Shown: positions 11,950-25,801, numbered from the stretch's first letter. The stretch is DNA of 64,000 bases from Stromatinia cepivora (GCA_014898415.1 RCTD01000035.1:1-64000), one strand, 5' to 3'. Program-made: numbers and translations. The notes: generated by a model from the letters alone, not told the origin.

Positions 11950-14490
11950 CCCTTTCCTTCCCCGGAATATATATTCTATTTGGCTTTAAAATAATTACAA
12001 AAGATAAAAACCAAAGAAATCAAAAGACAATTAGGTTAGAGAAAATCAATTAGAATATCAGTAAAGTAAAATGATAAACAATTTTTAAAATCATTTTAAA
12101 AAAATAATATACTTTAGGTTCTTATTGATTTAAATCTATTTTTATTATTTTTTTATCAAATTCGATAGAAATTTCAAATTCTTGAGAAATATCTTCATTG
12201 TCTTTTCTATCTCCAATCTTTCTTGAATATTTAGTTGAATATTTTGTAATAAATTTTGTATTTGTAATCAGACTTTTTAATGATTTTTAAATACAATTTG
12301 AATAATGAATAAAGATTTTTGGCATTACAAATTCTTATTCAATATTAAAAGGGTGATTCTTTCTTTTATTATTAAATCTCACAAAAGGCTTTTTTACTGG
12401 AAAGCGATTCATCTATTCTCTATCTGACTCACGATTTATATTAGGAATTGAAATAATATCTTGTATTCCAGAAGATCTAATTGGGAACGGATTGGATAGT
12501 ATCGCAGATTAATTTTGAATTGGTTTTCGCCCTACAATTTCTTTTTCTTTTCCAATAAACTTCTTTGATATAGATTGAAATTTTCTAATAAAGAATTCTT
12601 CACCAATTAGATTCATAATCTTCCAATTACTAATATTTTCTTTATTAAAGAATTCATTATCTTTAAAATCCTTATTACGAAAAGCTTTTTGTTTTTATAA
12701 AGATATATTATAATCTACAAATAATAATTAATCTTTTTATTACTTTTCTTTGTCTTGAAATATTTCAAATTGGATGATTAAATTTATTATTATAAAATTA
12801 TATTATTGTTTATATTAAAATTTGAATTTATTATTATTGATTTTGAATAATCTATTTACTATTTTTTTTATAATATTAGAATCCTAAAATAAATATTTTA
12901 AAAAGATTATAGAAAAATAATCTTATAAAATAAAATTGATATTAAAAGAAAAGGGTTAAAGAATATAAAGATTTTTTCTATTAAATTTGTTTAATTCAAA
13001 AGGGATAATTTGATTTTGGAGAAATCTCTAAAGGTTTTTATAGGAATTATTGTTCTTTATATTCTTTTCATTTGAAATTATAATTAAATAAAAAATTAAT
13101 ACCAAAATCGATTTATAAAATCTAGAAAAACTGATATATCTCAAAATGATACCTAATCGAATTATAATTATTTAGGATTCAAATTTAACCAAAATCCTTC
13201 AATAGAATTGATTTTTTTGTTTGATTTTCTGGAAAGTTTCTTTTTTTATTATTTAATCAAAATTATATTATAATTAATAAATGAAAGAATACTTCTTTAG
13301 AAATTCCCGAATTAAATTGTTATTATTATTTAGTTTATAAAAAGTAAAGATTTGATATTCTTTATAAAAGTTTTTAATCGATTTCTTTAATTTAAAAAGA
13401 TCGATTATAATAGTTACTTTTTTTGAAATTTCATTTTGTTTGTCTTTAAAAATTAAATAGAAAAGATTAAAGAAGGAATAATAAAGATTAAATTTCTTAG
13501 TATAATTAGGAAAATATAATACAAATAAAAATATTGATATAAAACAGAATTCTTTATTCTTTCGAGTATAGATAATAGTATACTATAAAACAAGATCGTA
13601 TTTTAAAAGGAATTGAATAATCGAAAAGTAATAATTCGAAAACGGATTTCCTTTAAAAATTCTATAGAAATATTATTTGTAAGTAATAAGAATATTTTCG
13701 CAAATATTTTGTAAATCGAATTTATCTTTTTATTTGAAAATATATTAAAACAAAAGGATATATAGAATAAATTGATTCTTAAAGGATTTTCTATTTAGTA
13801 ATTTTAATAGAAAAAGATTATCTTTGAAAGTTTCATTAGAATTAAGGGAATAGAAATTCTTTATTAAATCGAATCGATTGGAATTAAGGATTTACTTTGA
13901 TTGTTCCAAAGCCAAGAATTAATATAAACGAAATCAAAAGTAGAATATCCTTATCAATTTTATTTTGTTAATATATTTTCAGTTTTTAATAATAATAATC
14001 AATTTATTTTGTAATTCTTTAACCGAAATATATTTCGATTTTAAATTGAAGAATTTTATTAGGGTATACAAATGATATATATATAGAGTATCTATAATAA
14101 TTTGTTTTTTCAATAATATAATAACTTTTTATTCTATTTGATTGATAATATATTTATTGTTTATCAAAAAATATCATTCCTTTTCAAATTGATAATTTAA
14201 ATTGTAAAAACAACTTTTCAGTTTTTATAAAGAATTTAAGATTGTTTTAAAATTATCGAAAATTGAATTATTATTATTTGAAATAAATTCAGTATTATAA
14301 TTAACTATATAATAATGAAATACAAATCTGTTTAGAATAGATAAATAAGAAAAGATTTTTTTCAAAAAATCAAAATAATAATCTTTCTTTTCTTATTTAT
14401 CGATATTCATAATTGCAGGCTCCGAAATTGATACAATTGTTTGAGAATAGAGAAATCGGCGTGTATAAAGGGTATCTGATATAATAATTA
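11950..14490 (-). pseudogene. Gypsy-1 right copy, 5' part (probable gag region), RIP-degraded
   Basis: Reverse complement of 1-2,568. It reads slightly better than the left copy: a basic, charged stretch of some 60 residues can be followed on the minus strand from about 12,700 to 12,510, with further pieces down to 12,130. No motif identifies it, so gag is inferred from position upstream of pol. The match to the left arm reaches at least 14,425-14,490, and its outer limit lies beyond the window edge on the left arm. Confidence 0.5.
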
Positions 14491-15849
14491 TTTTTAATTG
14501 TTTTTTAGTATTAAATTCCTCTTTATTATTATTATTATTAAAGGGTATTAAGGTAGTTTTTGTGATAGTTATTTTGTGGATAGATTTATCCCTTTATTGA
14601 ATTTCGGAGAGATTTTTGTTTTTATAATATTCTTTTAAAAACTTGAAATTATCGAAAATAAGTCTATAGATTCTAAGGATAAAATTCTATATAAAATTGT
14701 AAAAGAAAGATATTTAATTTTTTTTGTTCTTTATATTGACTTTTGTAATGAATTTATGTATAATATAGAAATCTATAGGATTGTACTTTTTGATTCTTTT
14801 GTTTTTTTTTTGTATAAAATATTCGATTATATATTTGTTTAGAAACTTTATAAGGATTTGAAGATTGAAATAAAAGATGTAATAGATTATATTTGTTTTT
14901 ATTAAAGTATTATTTAAATTTATATTTTCTGATTAGAAATGAGCAAAAGCTTTTCTTTGAATGGTTATCCAAATTCTTTTGAGATTTTTAAAATCTTTTT
15001 TAATTCTATTATAGTATTGTTTAATAAATTGAATTATATTATTGTTTTTAACAAAATAATCGAATTTGAAGAGATTAATTGTTTTATAAAACTTCTAATC
15101 TTCAATTCAATCTTTTATTTTATTTACAAAATCTTTAATAAAATTAATAATATTTATAAAGTAATTAAATTATTATTCAAAAACATTATATTTTTCTTTA
15201 ATTTTAAAAGTTTCAATAAATATAAATATTTCGATTTCGTTATTAAAAAAATGATTTTTATATTGAATAAGAAAAGGAATATTATTATTAATAGAATAAA
15301 AGATTATAATTTAATTAAATCTTTTTTTAGATATTATATCAAAATTTGAATAAAAACTTTTATAAATAATAAAATAAATATAAATAAAAAGTTAATAATT
15401 TCAAATTAAGTTTTTAAAAAAAATAGATTTAAAAAGAAAATATTGAATTATTCAAATATTATTCAGAAATTATTCGTAAATTATTCAAAAATGAAATCGA
15501 TAATATAATAAGTTTTTTTTTTTTCAAAAAGAATTCAAATATCTTTTTTTTTCTAAGAATTATAAAGTTTTTTTTATTGAGTTTTTTAATTGATAATCAA
15601 AAGTTTGTAATAATAATTCTTTTTCGATTTGTTACATTTGTTTTTTTCCTTTTGGTTTTATATTATTTTGTAATTAAATAAAGAATAATCCTTGATTGTT
15701 TATTATCTTTTATTTAGAAAATTATAAATACTTAGAAATTTAGTTCTTTTGATTTATCTATTTATATAAATCTTTAGAATTATTATTTATAAAAAGATTT
15801 AAATATAAAATATATTTTTTAAAATAAATATTTATATAAATTCTATCAA
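14491..15849. other. AT-rich stretch, no gene supported
   Basis: Between the inverted repeat and the 3' end of Gypsy-2. It contains an open frame at 14,939-15,349 (136 codons, rich in I, F, N and K), but such frames arise by chance in DNA this AT-rich, and no motif or intron supports it. The 3' LTR of Gypsy-2 should lie here but could not be delimited. Confidence 0.5.
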
Positions 15850-18800
15850 ATAAAATATCATTTATTTCTTTAAAAATATATATAGAAAAACCCTTTAACT
15901 TTTTTATTATTTTATAAGGTCTATATTATTTGAAAACAAGTTTTGTATTACAAAATATATCAATTTTTGATCAAAAATTGTAATATAGAATTATATCTTT
16001 AATTCGAATATTTTTATTTAATATTTTATAATCAAGATTATATCAAAGTTTATTATCTTCTTTGTAATATTATTTATAAAGAATTATTTTTTCAATATTT
16101 TCATTTAACATTTTTAATTATTATATTTTAATAATTAATAAATCTTTTTGGATTTATATATTTTCTTAATTAAAGATTTTTCAAATTGTATATATAATTT
16201 CAAAAAGCAATATAGCTTTCTATTTGTAAATCAATTCAAATAATATTTTGTTTATTGATTTGTGAATTGAAATATAATTAATGAATAATATTATTTTCAA
16301 TTATTCAGATTATTTATATTCTTTTTGTAATAAATAAGAAAATATTTTTGTAATAGAATAATAACCTTTTTTTATTATTTTATTGATTTATAAATAATAG
16401 ATTGATATTTTGATTTTGTCGATTCTATATTTTTCATAATAAATAAGTATAATATTTTTGTTTTCAGATTTTTTATTTATAATGATTTCTTTAAAAAGAT
16501 TATAATGATAGATTACTTTATAAAAGAATTTAACAATTGTTTTCGAGATAATATTCTATAAAACTTTAATTTCCATTTAATCATTTAGATCTTTTTATAG
16601 AATAATAAAATATTTGAATCTATAATTGTTAAATATTTTTGTAATATCTATATTAATTTTATATCAAATATTTAAAATTCAAATGATAATCATTGATTTA
16701 TTTATTTATTTGGATAATTTGAATTAGTAAATAGAGTAAGAAGTTATCCAATTTTTTATATCTTTGTATATTTTATTTCATCAATAACAATTATATATTT
16801 TAGTATACAATAATTTTAGATCTTTATAATTCAATTTTTTATATATTCGAATTATAATTTTTGCCTTTTCGATTAAATTGTTATTTGTTATTATATAGAT
16901 GGGAGATAATCTATTTTTTTGGATTTTGAATAGATAGCGATTTTTTATACAAAAGTTGAAAACTTTCTTTTTGAAAACTTGTTAATCCTTTATTGGTATA
17001 TTTTTAGATCTTTATAATATAATGATATATTGAACGATTATTTGTATTTTTTCATTTCTGTTTTCCAAAATTTGAAACAATCTTAAAATTTTGAAGTTAT
17101 TTATACTTATTATCAGATTTATCCATAACAAATTCAGGTCTGTAATAATCGAATTATCAATATCTTTTTCATATTTTTTGTTAATATTATTCGAAGCAAT
17201 TTATGATTATTGTGATAAAGTATTTGCAATAGTGTTTTTGTTTTCAGAAATATATCTGATATCAAAATCGAAAAACTTGATTCAAGCAATCCATCTTATA
17301 ATCAAAACACCAAATAGATCTATAATTATTTTATTTAATTAAATTATAAATATATTTGTATTAATTTCTAAAAGGAAATGAATATTATAAAGATCTTTTT
17401 TATATTTTTGTAAAACTTTGAATATTTTTTTATATTCTCTTTTAATAACATTATAATTCTATTCAATATAATTCTATATATTACTTTTATATTTAGTAAT
17501 AATACAAAACTTATTATTATATATTTGATCTAGAACAATTCCTTATTCTATTAAATTAGTATTGATAACGAATATAATAATTCCGGTTTTAGATAAATAA
17601 ATCAATAAAAGAAGAATTAAAGCTGAAATTAATTTATTTTTTAATAAGATCATTATAATATTATAATTAATAATTTAAATGAATTTTATATCTTTCTTTA
17701 ATAATATATAAAAAGGTTTTATAATAATAACGAAATTCTTTATTTAAAATTAATAAAAGATATATATTCCAAAAAATATTCTAATTTTATGATTATTCGA
17801 ATAAGATGACCATTCAAATATCTTGATGATTTTGGCAATATCGAGATTTCTTTTTTTAGAATTGATATAATAATTTATAATTCGGATTCTATTATAATAT
17901 CATTTAGATTTGATATTAATAATATATTTTATATATTCAATATATTCTATTATAATATTCAGATTTTTCAGGTATTTGATAATGAATTTTTTCAATCTAA
18001 ATTCAATTTCAATTTTATTATATCAAATTCTGGGATTTTTAACTTTAATATTATTTAAATAAAATATAATAATATTAGATATAATATTTTATAATATCTT
18101 TGATATAATTCTTATAAATTGAATAATCAAATTAATAATCTTTTATAATAGAATAATAAACTTTATTAGATCAAAAAGGGTTATAATAGTAATGATGTTT
18201 TTATTCTTTTTATTTAAAGATATTTGATTATATTTAGAGAAGAAATTAATTAAGGATATTAATAAATATTTAATTATTTGTTCAATAAATTTCTTTAAAT
18301 TTGGAAATATATTTGTATTTTGTAGGGTTACAGTATTTGCTTTTGTTATTATAATAATAATATAATATTTATTAGTTTTATTCTTTTTAATTAAATATTA
18401 AGGGTTTTGGTATAATCCTTTTCCTTTTTTTAATATATTTTATTTGATATAGTCTTTTATTATTTCGATAATTATTGGTAAGAGGGCTTTAGGGGGTACG
18501 AAATTAGGAATTTGTTAAGTTTTATATAATATTATCTTGATAATTTGTAGCGGAACAATTGAAGGTTTGATATTACCGGCTTCAATTCAATTAAAAGTTA
18601 ATATTGCTTTTCGATTTTATAATAATATAAAAAGAAATTCCTTTTTATATTCCTAAAATATATCTCCGATATTTAACAATACTAAATATTCTTATATCAA
18701 TCGAAAATCTTTAGGTTTAATATCGAAATATAATATCAAATATTTCGAAAAGGGATCTAATGATTGATATTTAAAATGTTTTGTATATTCCAATTCCAGT

Positions 18801-21800
18801 TAATTAGAATCATCTTCTAAAATCTTTTTATTAATATATTTTATTTCGTTTAAAGGTTTTATTTTGTTCTTTTTTTTCTTATATATACTATTGATTAGGA
18901 TAAGAATTTTGGATTTGATATTAATTAGTTTCTTTTAGATATTACTTTTTGCTTTAAATTCTTTCAAATTGAGATAAATATTATTAATAATAAAGTATTC
19001 CTGAAATCCCTTTAATTTCAAATCTTCAATATTATCAAATATATCTTCGATATCAAAGTTAAAATCAATTCGAATAATATCTGTACTGAATTTTATAGAA
19101 TTTAAAATCGTTTCAAAATTTAGAATATCAATTAAGAATTTTGAGAAATGGTTTTTAACAAATTCTTTAAATTTCTTTTCATTTTTAATAATATCTAGGA
19201 TTTTTGGGAAATTATTGATATAATCTTTAGGATTTGTATTATCTATTCTTTTTCCAATTTTTCAAGATCAATTTTTATAATATTTGCTTTACATTTTGAT
19301 TCAATTATTCAATAATCGGTTTTATTAATATTATTATTATTAGTAATTTATATAATTTGTTTATTTTCTTTATATTCAAAATCGATTTTTTTTGTAAATA
19401 GATATAATATCTTTAGTAATAATAGATCTTTGATATTATTCAAGACAAAGATATTAATAATATTTTTAATTTTTCTAAAATTGATTTTTATATTTTTAAT
19501 CAATCTATATAAGATAATGATATTTCTATTAGAAATAATTATTATCGCTTTATATTCATATATTATAAATCTTAATTCTCTTACAACTTTTAGGTTTATT
19601 ATATTGATTATCGATTCCGAATCGATAATACTGTTAATCTTGATATTCTTATCTACAAAAATTACAATAATAATAAATATATTATATATTTTTTTTGATT
19701 AATAATTAAAGGAGATATTTAAATAATTAATAGTTGTTAAAACTATTATAATTTTTTCGACAAGGATTTCTGAATTTCTGAAAAGCTCTTTTTGTTTTTC
19801 AATATTTGTAATTGGTACTTTTTTGAAAGTTTATTTAAAAAGATTTGATATATATATAAGAACAATCCCAATTATTATCGAGATTTCGATTTTACAAATT
19901 TATTCCAAGATTTCTATTGGGGATTTTATAATATAAATAATGATTAATATTTACTTTTTTATTTTTAAAGATTTAATACGAAAATTAAGTATTTTATTCT
20001 TTTATATTATATTATTCTTATCGGATTCAAAAAGACTTTCCCCTTTTTGAGATTCTTTTGCTTTATCTTTTTCATTTTTATTAATATTTATGGTTTTATT
20101 TTTATTAAAGAATTCTTTCTTTAGCTTTTCCCTTTCAATTTGATCTATTATTCTGAATAATACTTTTCGAAAAATACTTAACGATTTTTAAGATTTATCA
20201 ATTCCGTTTTATTTTATCGATTTGGATTTTTTAAATAATTGGTTTTGTAATCTTGAGGTTTTTTTAAACTGAATAATTATATTGATATTAATAATTTCTT
20301 TTCCTCGATAATTGATATTATTTATAAATATATCTTTTACGATTTCGATATTAAAGATTTCAAGATTCGGCGAATTATCTTCAATATTGGATTTCTTTAA
20401 TCGTTTTTTTTATTAGCTAAATCCATAAGTTTTTGTATATATTTCAATCTAATAGTTTTTTGAGGAATTCTTTTATTTGAAAATTGAAAAAGGATTAGGA
20501 TATCCTTTAAGATTAAATATGAAAACTTTATATTCGTTATAATAATATAATCCAATATTAATATTATCAATCTTTTTAGGATAATTTTGTTTTATAATAT
20601 AATTATTATTATAAAAAGATCTTCCAAAGTAATAATAATAGAGATAATCCTTTTTATAAATTCTATTTATATCAAAAAGAATTCCCTTTTGTTTATTCTG
20701 AATGGAATAATTATTATATCTTGTATTGCTTTCTCGATGAATAATTTGATATTATAATAACGAAAAGGATAATTTCGAATCCTTTATACCTTTAATTTTC
20801 GCCTTTAGATGATTTATACTGAATTTATCCAAAAAATCAGTGATTTTATCCATAATATCCTTTATCTTTTGTTTTTAAGAATAAAACTTTGTATTGGTAT
20901 TAAAGATAAATAAGGTTTTTATATATTTATATACAATCTAGAAAACAATAATTTGATGAAATTTAGATCTTTTATAAATTCGGGTAATAGAATCTTTAGA
21001 AAAGTATTATTTGTAAGCTTCATTTATTATTCTTTTGAAATTCACAAAAACAGGATTATTGAAGTCAATTTTAAATTATCTAATAATCTTCTTTCCTATT
21101 TGGATATATAGATCATATAGGAATATCCTTTTAGCTTCGAATTCGATAATTATATAATTATTAATAAATTGAATAATCGAAAATATAAATTTGGTAATAT
21201 AATCCTTTATTATTGTTAAATTTATATTATAATTTTTTTTATTCTTATTATACTGATTATCAACAAATTGATCAAGAAAGTCTTAAATATCTATTATTTG
21301 CTGAGTATCGTAATTACAAAAGTATTAAAATAATACTGATCTCAATCCTCCTTTTCAATTATATCTAATAAAATTATATTCTAATATAAATTTGATTTGG
21401 ATAATAATAATATAATTATAGTATTAAGGAAGTTGAATTTATATTTCCTTATTGGATATATTATAATCAACTTGTAAAGCATCCCAAATTGTAAGGAAAT
21501 CAGATATATCGATTCTATTGAAAATGGGGGTAGCGATATTTTTAATATATAATATAATAAAGAATATATATATATGATCTTTAATACAAATAACAAATAA
21601 AATTTTTGATAAATTTTGTTGTTATTGGTTTACTTTTTTTTCTTTTTTGGTTTTCTTTGTTTTTTCTTTTTTTTTAATGGGATTTCTATTACTATTAATA
21701 AAGAGTTTTTCGATGAATTCAAAAAGATTAATAATTAGAATAATGATATTATCTTTTAATTCTTGAGAAATATTTTGTAAAAGATTCAATTTTATAAATA

Positions 21801-21840
21801 AATTAAAGTTATCCATTATATTATTATAATTTGATTGAAA
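15850..21840 (-). pseudogene. Gypsy-2 gag-pol, degraded Ty3/Gypsy polyprotein
   Basis: Minus-strand conceptual translation gives a second, different Ty3/Gypsy lineage. A gag-like start lies at about 21,816 and gag continues to about 20,200. A protease-like segment (IIDSESIINIINL) is near 19,600. Reverse transcriptase spans 18,720-17,750, with AGNIKPSIVPLQ, YQNP, a NNIKVKNP version of DDIGVKGP, and the thumb region IIKIFEWSS. RNase H ends near 17,100 (RWIA, FDFDIRYI, ENKNTIAN). Integrase lies at 16,600-16,000, and a C-terminal tail of the form YRPYKIIKKLKGFSIYIFKE at about 15,870-15,930. Many stops and D-to-N changes show it is dead. No LTR pair was found. Confidence 0.85.
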
Positions 21841-22588
21841 AGTATCCGATTTGTTAGAATTTGATTCAATATTTGGTTTTCGATAATTTTCAATATTTAT
21901 AATTTTTTTTTAATAAATCTCTAAAAGAAAAAGAAAAATATATATAATCCTTTTTAAGGTTTTCTTTCTTTCAAAAAAACATATAAATCTCAAATCCTTT
22001 AATTTAGAGTTTTTTAAGATATATCTTAAATTTTTGATTGTTGATATTAAGGATAGTAATTTAGTATACTATATTTAATCCTTTTTATTATTTCAATATA
22101 TATTTAGGTATTCAAATAGTTTTAAAGGTATATAAAATATTTAAGATCCTTCAATATAATTGATCGTATTTAATCAAAATCGTTTTCGGGATTGGAGTTT
22201 TTTTATTTGTAAAAATAAATGATTTGTTTATAAATAGGGATTTTATTATATTTGAAGTTTTAATATATTCTTAATATTATTAATTGTATCCCTGAATAAG
22301 ATCTTTATCGATATATTTTTCTTAAAATGAAAAGTAGAATAATAATTCTGTTAAAAAATGATTCATCTTTGATATAATGGATAAACATAAATAAAAGAAC
22401 TTCGATAATCAAAACTTTCTTATTCAAAGTTTGGCAATCCCATATTTTTAAAAGGATTATCCTTTTAGGATCAATCCTATTCTTTTATCTATAAATTACT
22501 AATTCTATTTCCTTTTCAATTATAATTTCTTTATAGATATATTTGTATAATATAAATTGTACAATTCGAATCCTATATAAATTATTAT
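21841..22588. other. AT-rich stretch, probably Gypsy-2 5' flank
   Basis: Upstream of the Gypsy-2 gag start and left of LTR-A copy 3. The 5' untranslated region and LTR of Gypsy-2 should be here, but no direct repeat of the 15 kb region was recognised. No gene is supported. Confidence 0.4.
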
Positions 22589-22880
22589 TGTAAAAAAGAT
22601 AAATCGAAATATATATATCCTGATAGTATATTGTAAAAGGAAATGGGAATTGGAATTGATCAGATTATATTGTAAAGGCTTCAAATAATAAAACTAATAG
22701 ATTTAGATAATAGTTTGAATTGTATATAAATGAAATACAAAAAGACTAATAAAAAAACAATTAATTTCTTTCAAGGAGAAGAGAGCAGAGCCCTCTCTTA
22801 TATCTAATTACAAAGAGTCATATAACCATATGACTACGAACTAGCTATATGTTAGGCCTTGATATCCCAACTTTCTTACA
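22589..22880 (-). repeat. LTR-A copy 3
   Basis: This 292-bp copy runs from TGTAAAAAAG to CTTTCTTACA on the plus strand, the reverse complement of the LTR-A consensus. The half near 22,780-22,880 is well preserved (CTCTCTTATATC, GATATCCCAACTTTCTTACA). Flanks are ATTAT and GTATC, so no duplication is visible. Confidence 0.75.
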
Positions 22881-24212
22881 GTATCGATTTCGTTCTTATA
22901 ATAAAACTTTATTTTGATTTATTTTAATAAATATATTCACAAATTCTTTTATAATTTCATAATCCTTAATAGATATTGTTATTGTTTAGAAAAGAAAATC
23001 AGAAATCTTTTGTTTAAGATTCTTAAATAAAATTTTATTATCGATAATCTTTATTTGGGTAACAAATAATCTGAACTTTCTATATTATTCTAGAAAATTA
23101 TTATATCGAATTGTATTAGGTATAATCTATATTTTATATTGAAAATGAATATTATCGATTTCGATTGGATTCTAATAAATCGTTATAAACTGTTCGATTA
23201 ATTCGAATATTATGAATCAGGGTATTTGTATATAAAGAGTATGATAATATATTTATACTTTTGATTTGGTTTGATTGATTATATATATATAATATTATAT
23301 TTTATTCTTAAATGATATAGTATACAGTTTGAATCGTTTTATAATTAATAATTGTTATAAACTAACTTTAGATTTAATATTATCGTTAAATTTAATAATA
23401 AGATTTATAGGTTTTAATATATATATATCTTATTGCGAATTATAATTGATATAGGAATACAATTTTGATTAATTAGATTAATTTCTTGAATAAAGGGACC
23501 CCTAATTATTAAATGGATTGTTACTTTCTAAAAGGGAAAAAGATTTATTAAAGGATCCCGAATGATTAAATCGTTTGATCAAAGTTTTTTTCCTTTGATT
23601 TCGGGATTTTCGAATTTGTTTAAATGAAGATCCTTAAGTTTCGATTGAAGAAATAAAGGGAGTCCCAAATATTATTATTGATTTAGATATTTATATAAAT
23701 ATCATTTGAAGTTCAAAAAGAGATTGCATTATTATAGAATTTGTTGTCATTATAGCTTTCAATTATTGATTCTCCTTTTTCAAATTCATAATCATTATAT
23801 AGAGATTTTATAATTGTAATAATGATTCAGGAGAAGCAATTAAACTATTAAAAATATTAACTTTATATATTGGAATTTTCTTTTTATCAATCTTCTTTTT
23901 TTCAATAATAATATTATCCAATTCTATATTTATATTTTCTTTGAAAAATTATTGAAATAATTGAGGAGAAGAAGAGGGTTCTTCAGAATATGCTTTCGAA
24001 GGTTTGGAATGTATAAGAGAAAGAATTTGTTGTATTATGAAAATGATAGTATACTTTTAAAGATATTTATATTTTCATTGATTAGATCGGAATAAATCTT
24101 CTTCTTTTAGGTGTAATATTTGTAAAAATTCATTTAAGAAGATATTATTAAAATGAGATATTATTTGGAAGGCCATCAAATGATCGGACACTTATAAATG
24201 AATTGTAGATAA
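22881..24212. other. AT-rich degraded repeat, unidentified
   Basis: On the minus strand around 23,200-22,950 a readable stretch of about 80 residues with few stops (containing FLEYRKFRLFV-like text) suggests a degraded coding remnant, perhaps gag. The family could not be recognised. The stretch 23,450-24,200 keeps some GGG and CCC runs, so it is less mutated than its surroundings, but no gene is supported. Confidence 0.35.
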
Positions 24213-24494
24213 TATAATATATAAAAGCCATAATAGAACTGAATAAACAAGATCAATTATATTCCTTAGAATTTACAATTGAAGAATTATAATTTATAAA
24301 AAGCGATTAGATATATATATACAAATATTTATTTGTAAGCTACGGGGTTGTATATATATATTATTAGGGTTATTATTCTACTATACTAAATCATATGAAT
24401 CGTAATGTATATATATGGATGATCAGCTCATTAATTGATATAGGAGATAAGAGGTATCACGTGGTTAGCCTCCTGTGGTTCACGATTCGTGACA
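24213..24494 (+). repeat. Solo LTR-B
   Basis: This 282-bp repeat matches the first 282 bp of the 763-bp element. Its first 17 bases differ from TGTGACGTACAAGAGCC only by G-to-A and C-to-T changes, and it ends CACGATTCGTGACA. It abuts the ATTAT duplication and copy 2 of the 763-bp element, in the opposite orientation. Its own left flank (GATAA) does not match ATTAT. Confidence 0.7.
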
Positions 24495-24499
24495 ATTAT

Positions 24500-25262
24500 C
24501 ATTTCAAAAATCATACAAAAGAAAAGCTTGAATATAATAAAAATGAAATATGATATCATTTCTATCGATTTCGTTCAATCTAGTTAATTTAATCAATTTG
24601 ATCGATTAACTTGATCGATTTCGGAATTGATCATATTAATCACCCATTTTCACTATATTATAATTCAATCCCCTCCCCTTTCTATTGAAACTTTTTCCTT
24701 TTAAAGATTCTCTAAATCAAAGAGAATACAAATCAATATTAATTTAGCCAATTGATAAACGATTTAATCAATTTGATCAATTCATTTGTCATTTTGATTA
24801 ATTTGATCAATTATTTTGATCAATTTAGTCAATTTCCAGTAAATTGATTAAATTAACCAAAATGATTAATCTAATTGATTTAGGGCTTATAAACCTTTAC
24901 AAAACCTGGTTTCTAATGAGATAATAATAGAATAGAGGAATAAAACGCTTAAGAGTAAGCTTTTTCGAAAAAGGGAGTAGTATTACGAATTATGAATTAT
25001 AAAAGATTAATTATATAATATCTTTTATCTTTTATATTAATTAATAAACTGATCGTTTATATATATATATTACAAATCATATAATTTAATATAATAAAAT
25101 AATGACCTTAATAATATATATATACAACCCTACAATTCACAAATAAATATTTGTATATATATATTTAGTCGTTCTTTACGAGTCATAATTCTTCAGTTAT
25201 AAGTTCTAAGGAATATAATTGACCCTGTTTATTCAGTTTTACTACGGCTCTTGTGCGTTACA
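24500..25262 (-). mobile_element. 763-bp element copy 2
   Basis: Reverse complement of 6,224-6,986 with identical length and perfect ATTAT duplications at 24,495-24,499 and 25,263-25,267. It is inserted exactly between the end of a solo LTR-B and the start of LTR-A copy 4. The TCAATTTGAT-rich middle and the LTR-B-like 282-bp end (24,981-25,262) are conserved. No coding capacity is seen. Confidence 0.7.
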
Positions 25263-25267
25263 ATTAT

Positions 25268-25560
25268 TATGAAAAAAGTAGGTCGAGATATATACGTCCC
25301 GATAATATATTATGAAAAGAAATAGGAATTGAAATTGATCAGATTATATTATAAAAACTTCAAATAATAAAATTAATAGATTTAAATAATGATTTAGATT
25401 ATATACAAATAGAATACAAAAAGACTAATAGAAAAACAATTGATTTTCTATCAAGGAAAGAGGAGCAGAGTCTTCTCTTATATCTAATTACGAAGAGTTA
25501 TATAATTATATGATTACGAACTAGCTACGCATTAGGCCTTGATATCCCAACTTTCTCACA
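25268..25560 (-). repeat. LTR-A copy 4
   Basis: This 293-bp LTR-A copy ends ATATCCCAACTTTCTCACA, directly next to the truncated Gypsy-D fragment that begins at 25,561. It starts one base after the ATTAT duplication of the 763-bp element. Confidence 0.75.
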
Positions 25561-25801
25561 ATATATTATTAATTCGGGAAAAGATTAAGATATAATGAAA
25601 AGAATAATAAAAGTTTTAAGATATAATATTATAATTGTAACGAAGAAATTATAAAAATTCGAAAATAGAATTCCGAAGAGTTTATATAATCTTCAAAAAG
25701 TAAGCTATATATATTTTTATTATTATTATTATTGTTATTTATCGTTTTATTTATTGTAATTGTTTTATTAATCAATGATTTTCTGTAATTATAAATATAT
25801 T

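Larger units (their letters stand above)
1..14490. repeat. Giant inverted repeat (two head-to-head Gypsy-1 copies)
   Basis: The left arm (1-6,223) reappears as reverse complement in the right arm (about 6,992-14,490). Matched landmarks are about 65 with 14,425, 1,870 with 12,621, 2,569 with 11,949, 3,440 with 9,755, 5,640 with 7,578 and 6,110 with 7,105. The arms differ by scattered changes, mostly transitions as expected from RIP. The right arm carries about 1.3 kb (10,355-11,657) that the left arm lacks. The left arm runs off the window, so the full size is unknown. Once the central 763-bp insert is removed, the arms meet with almost no spacer. It could be a segmental inverted duplication, or an assembly artefact, although the arm differences argue against the latter. 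Confidence 0.85.

Noticed and set aside
14939..15349. 136-codon open frame in AT-rich DNA as a gene
   Set aside because: Composition is only I, F, N, K and similar codons, no domain or start context, and it lies in degraded transposon DNA where such frames occur by chance.
21622..21816. Stand-alone small gene at the Gypsy-2 start
   Set aside because: It is the N-terminal piece of the Gypsy-2 gag reading frame, continued by other fragments downstream on the same strand.
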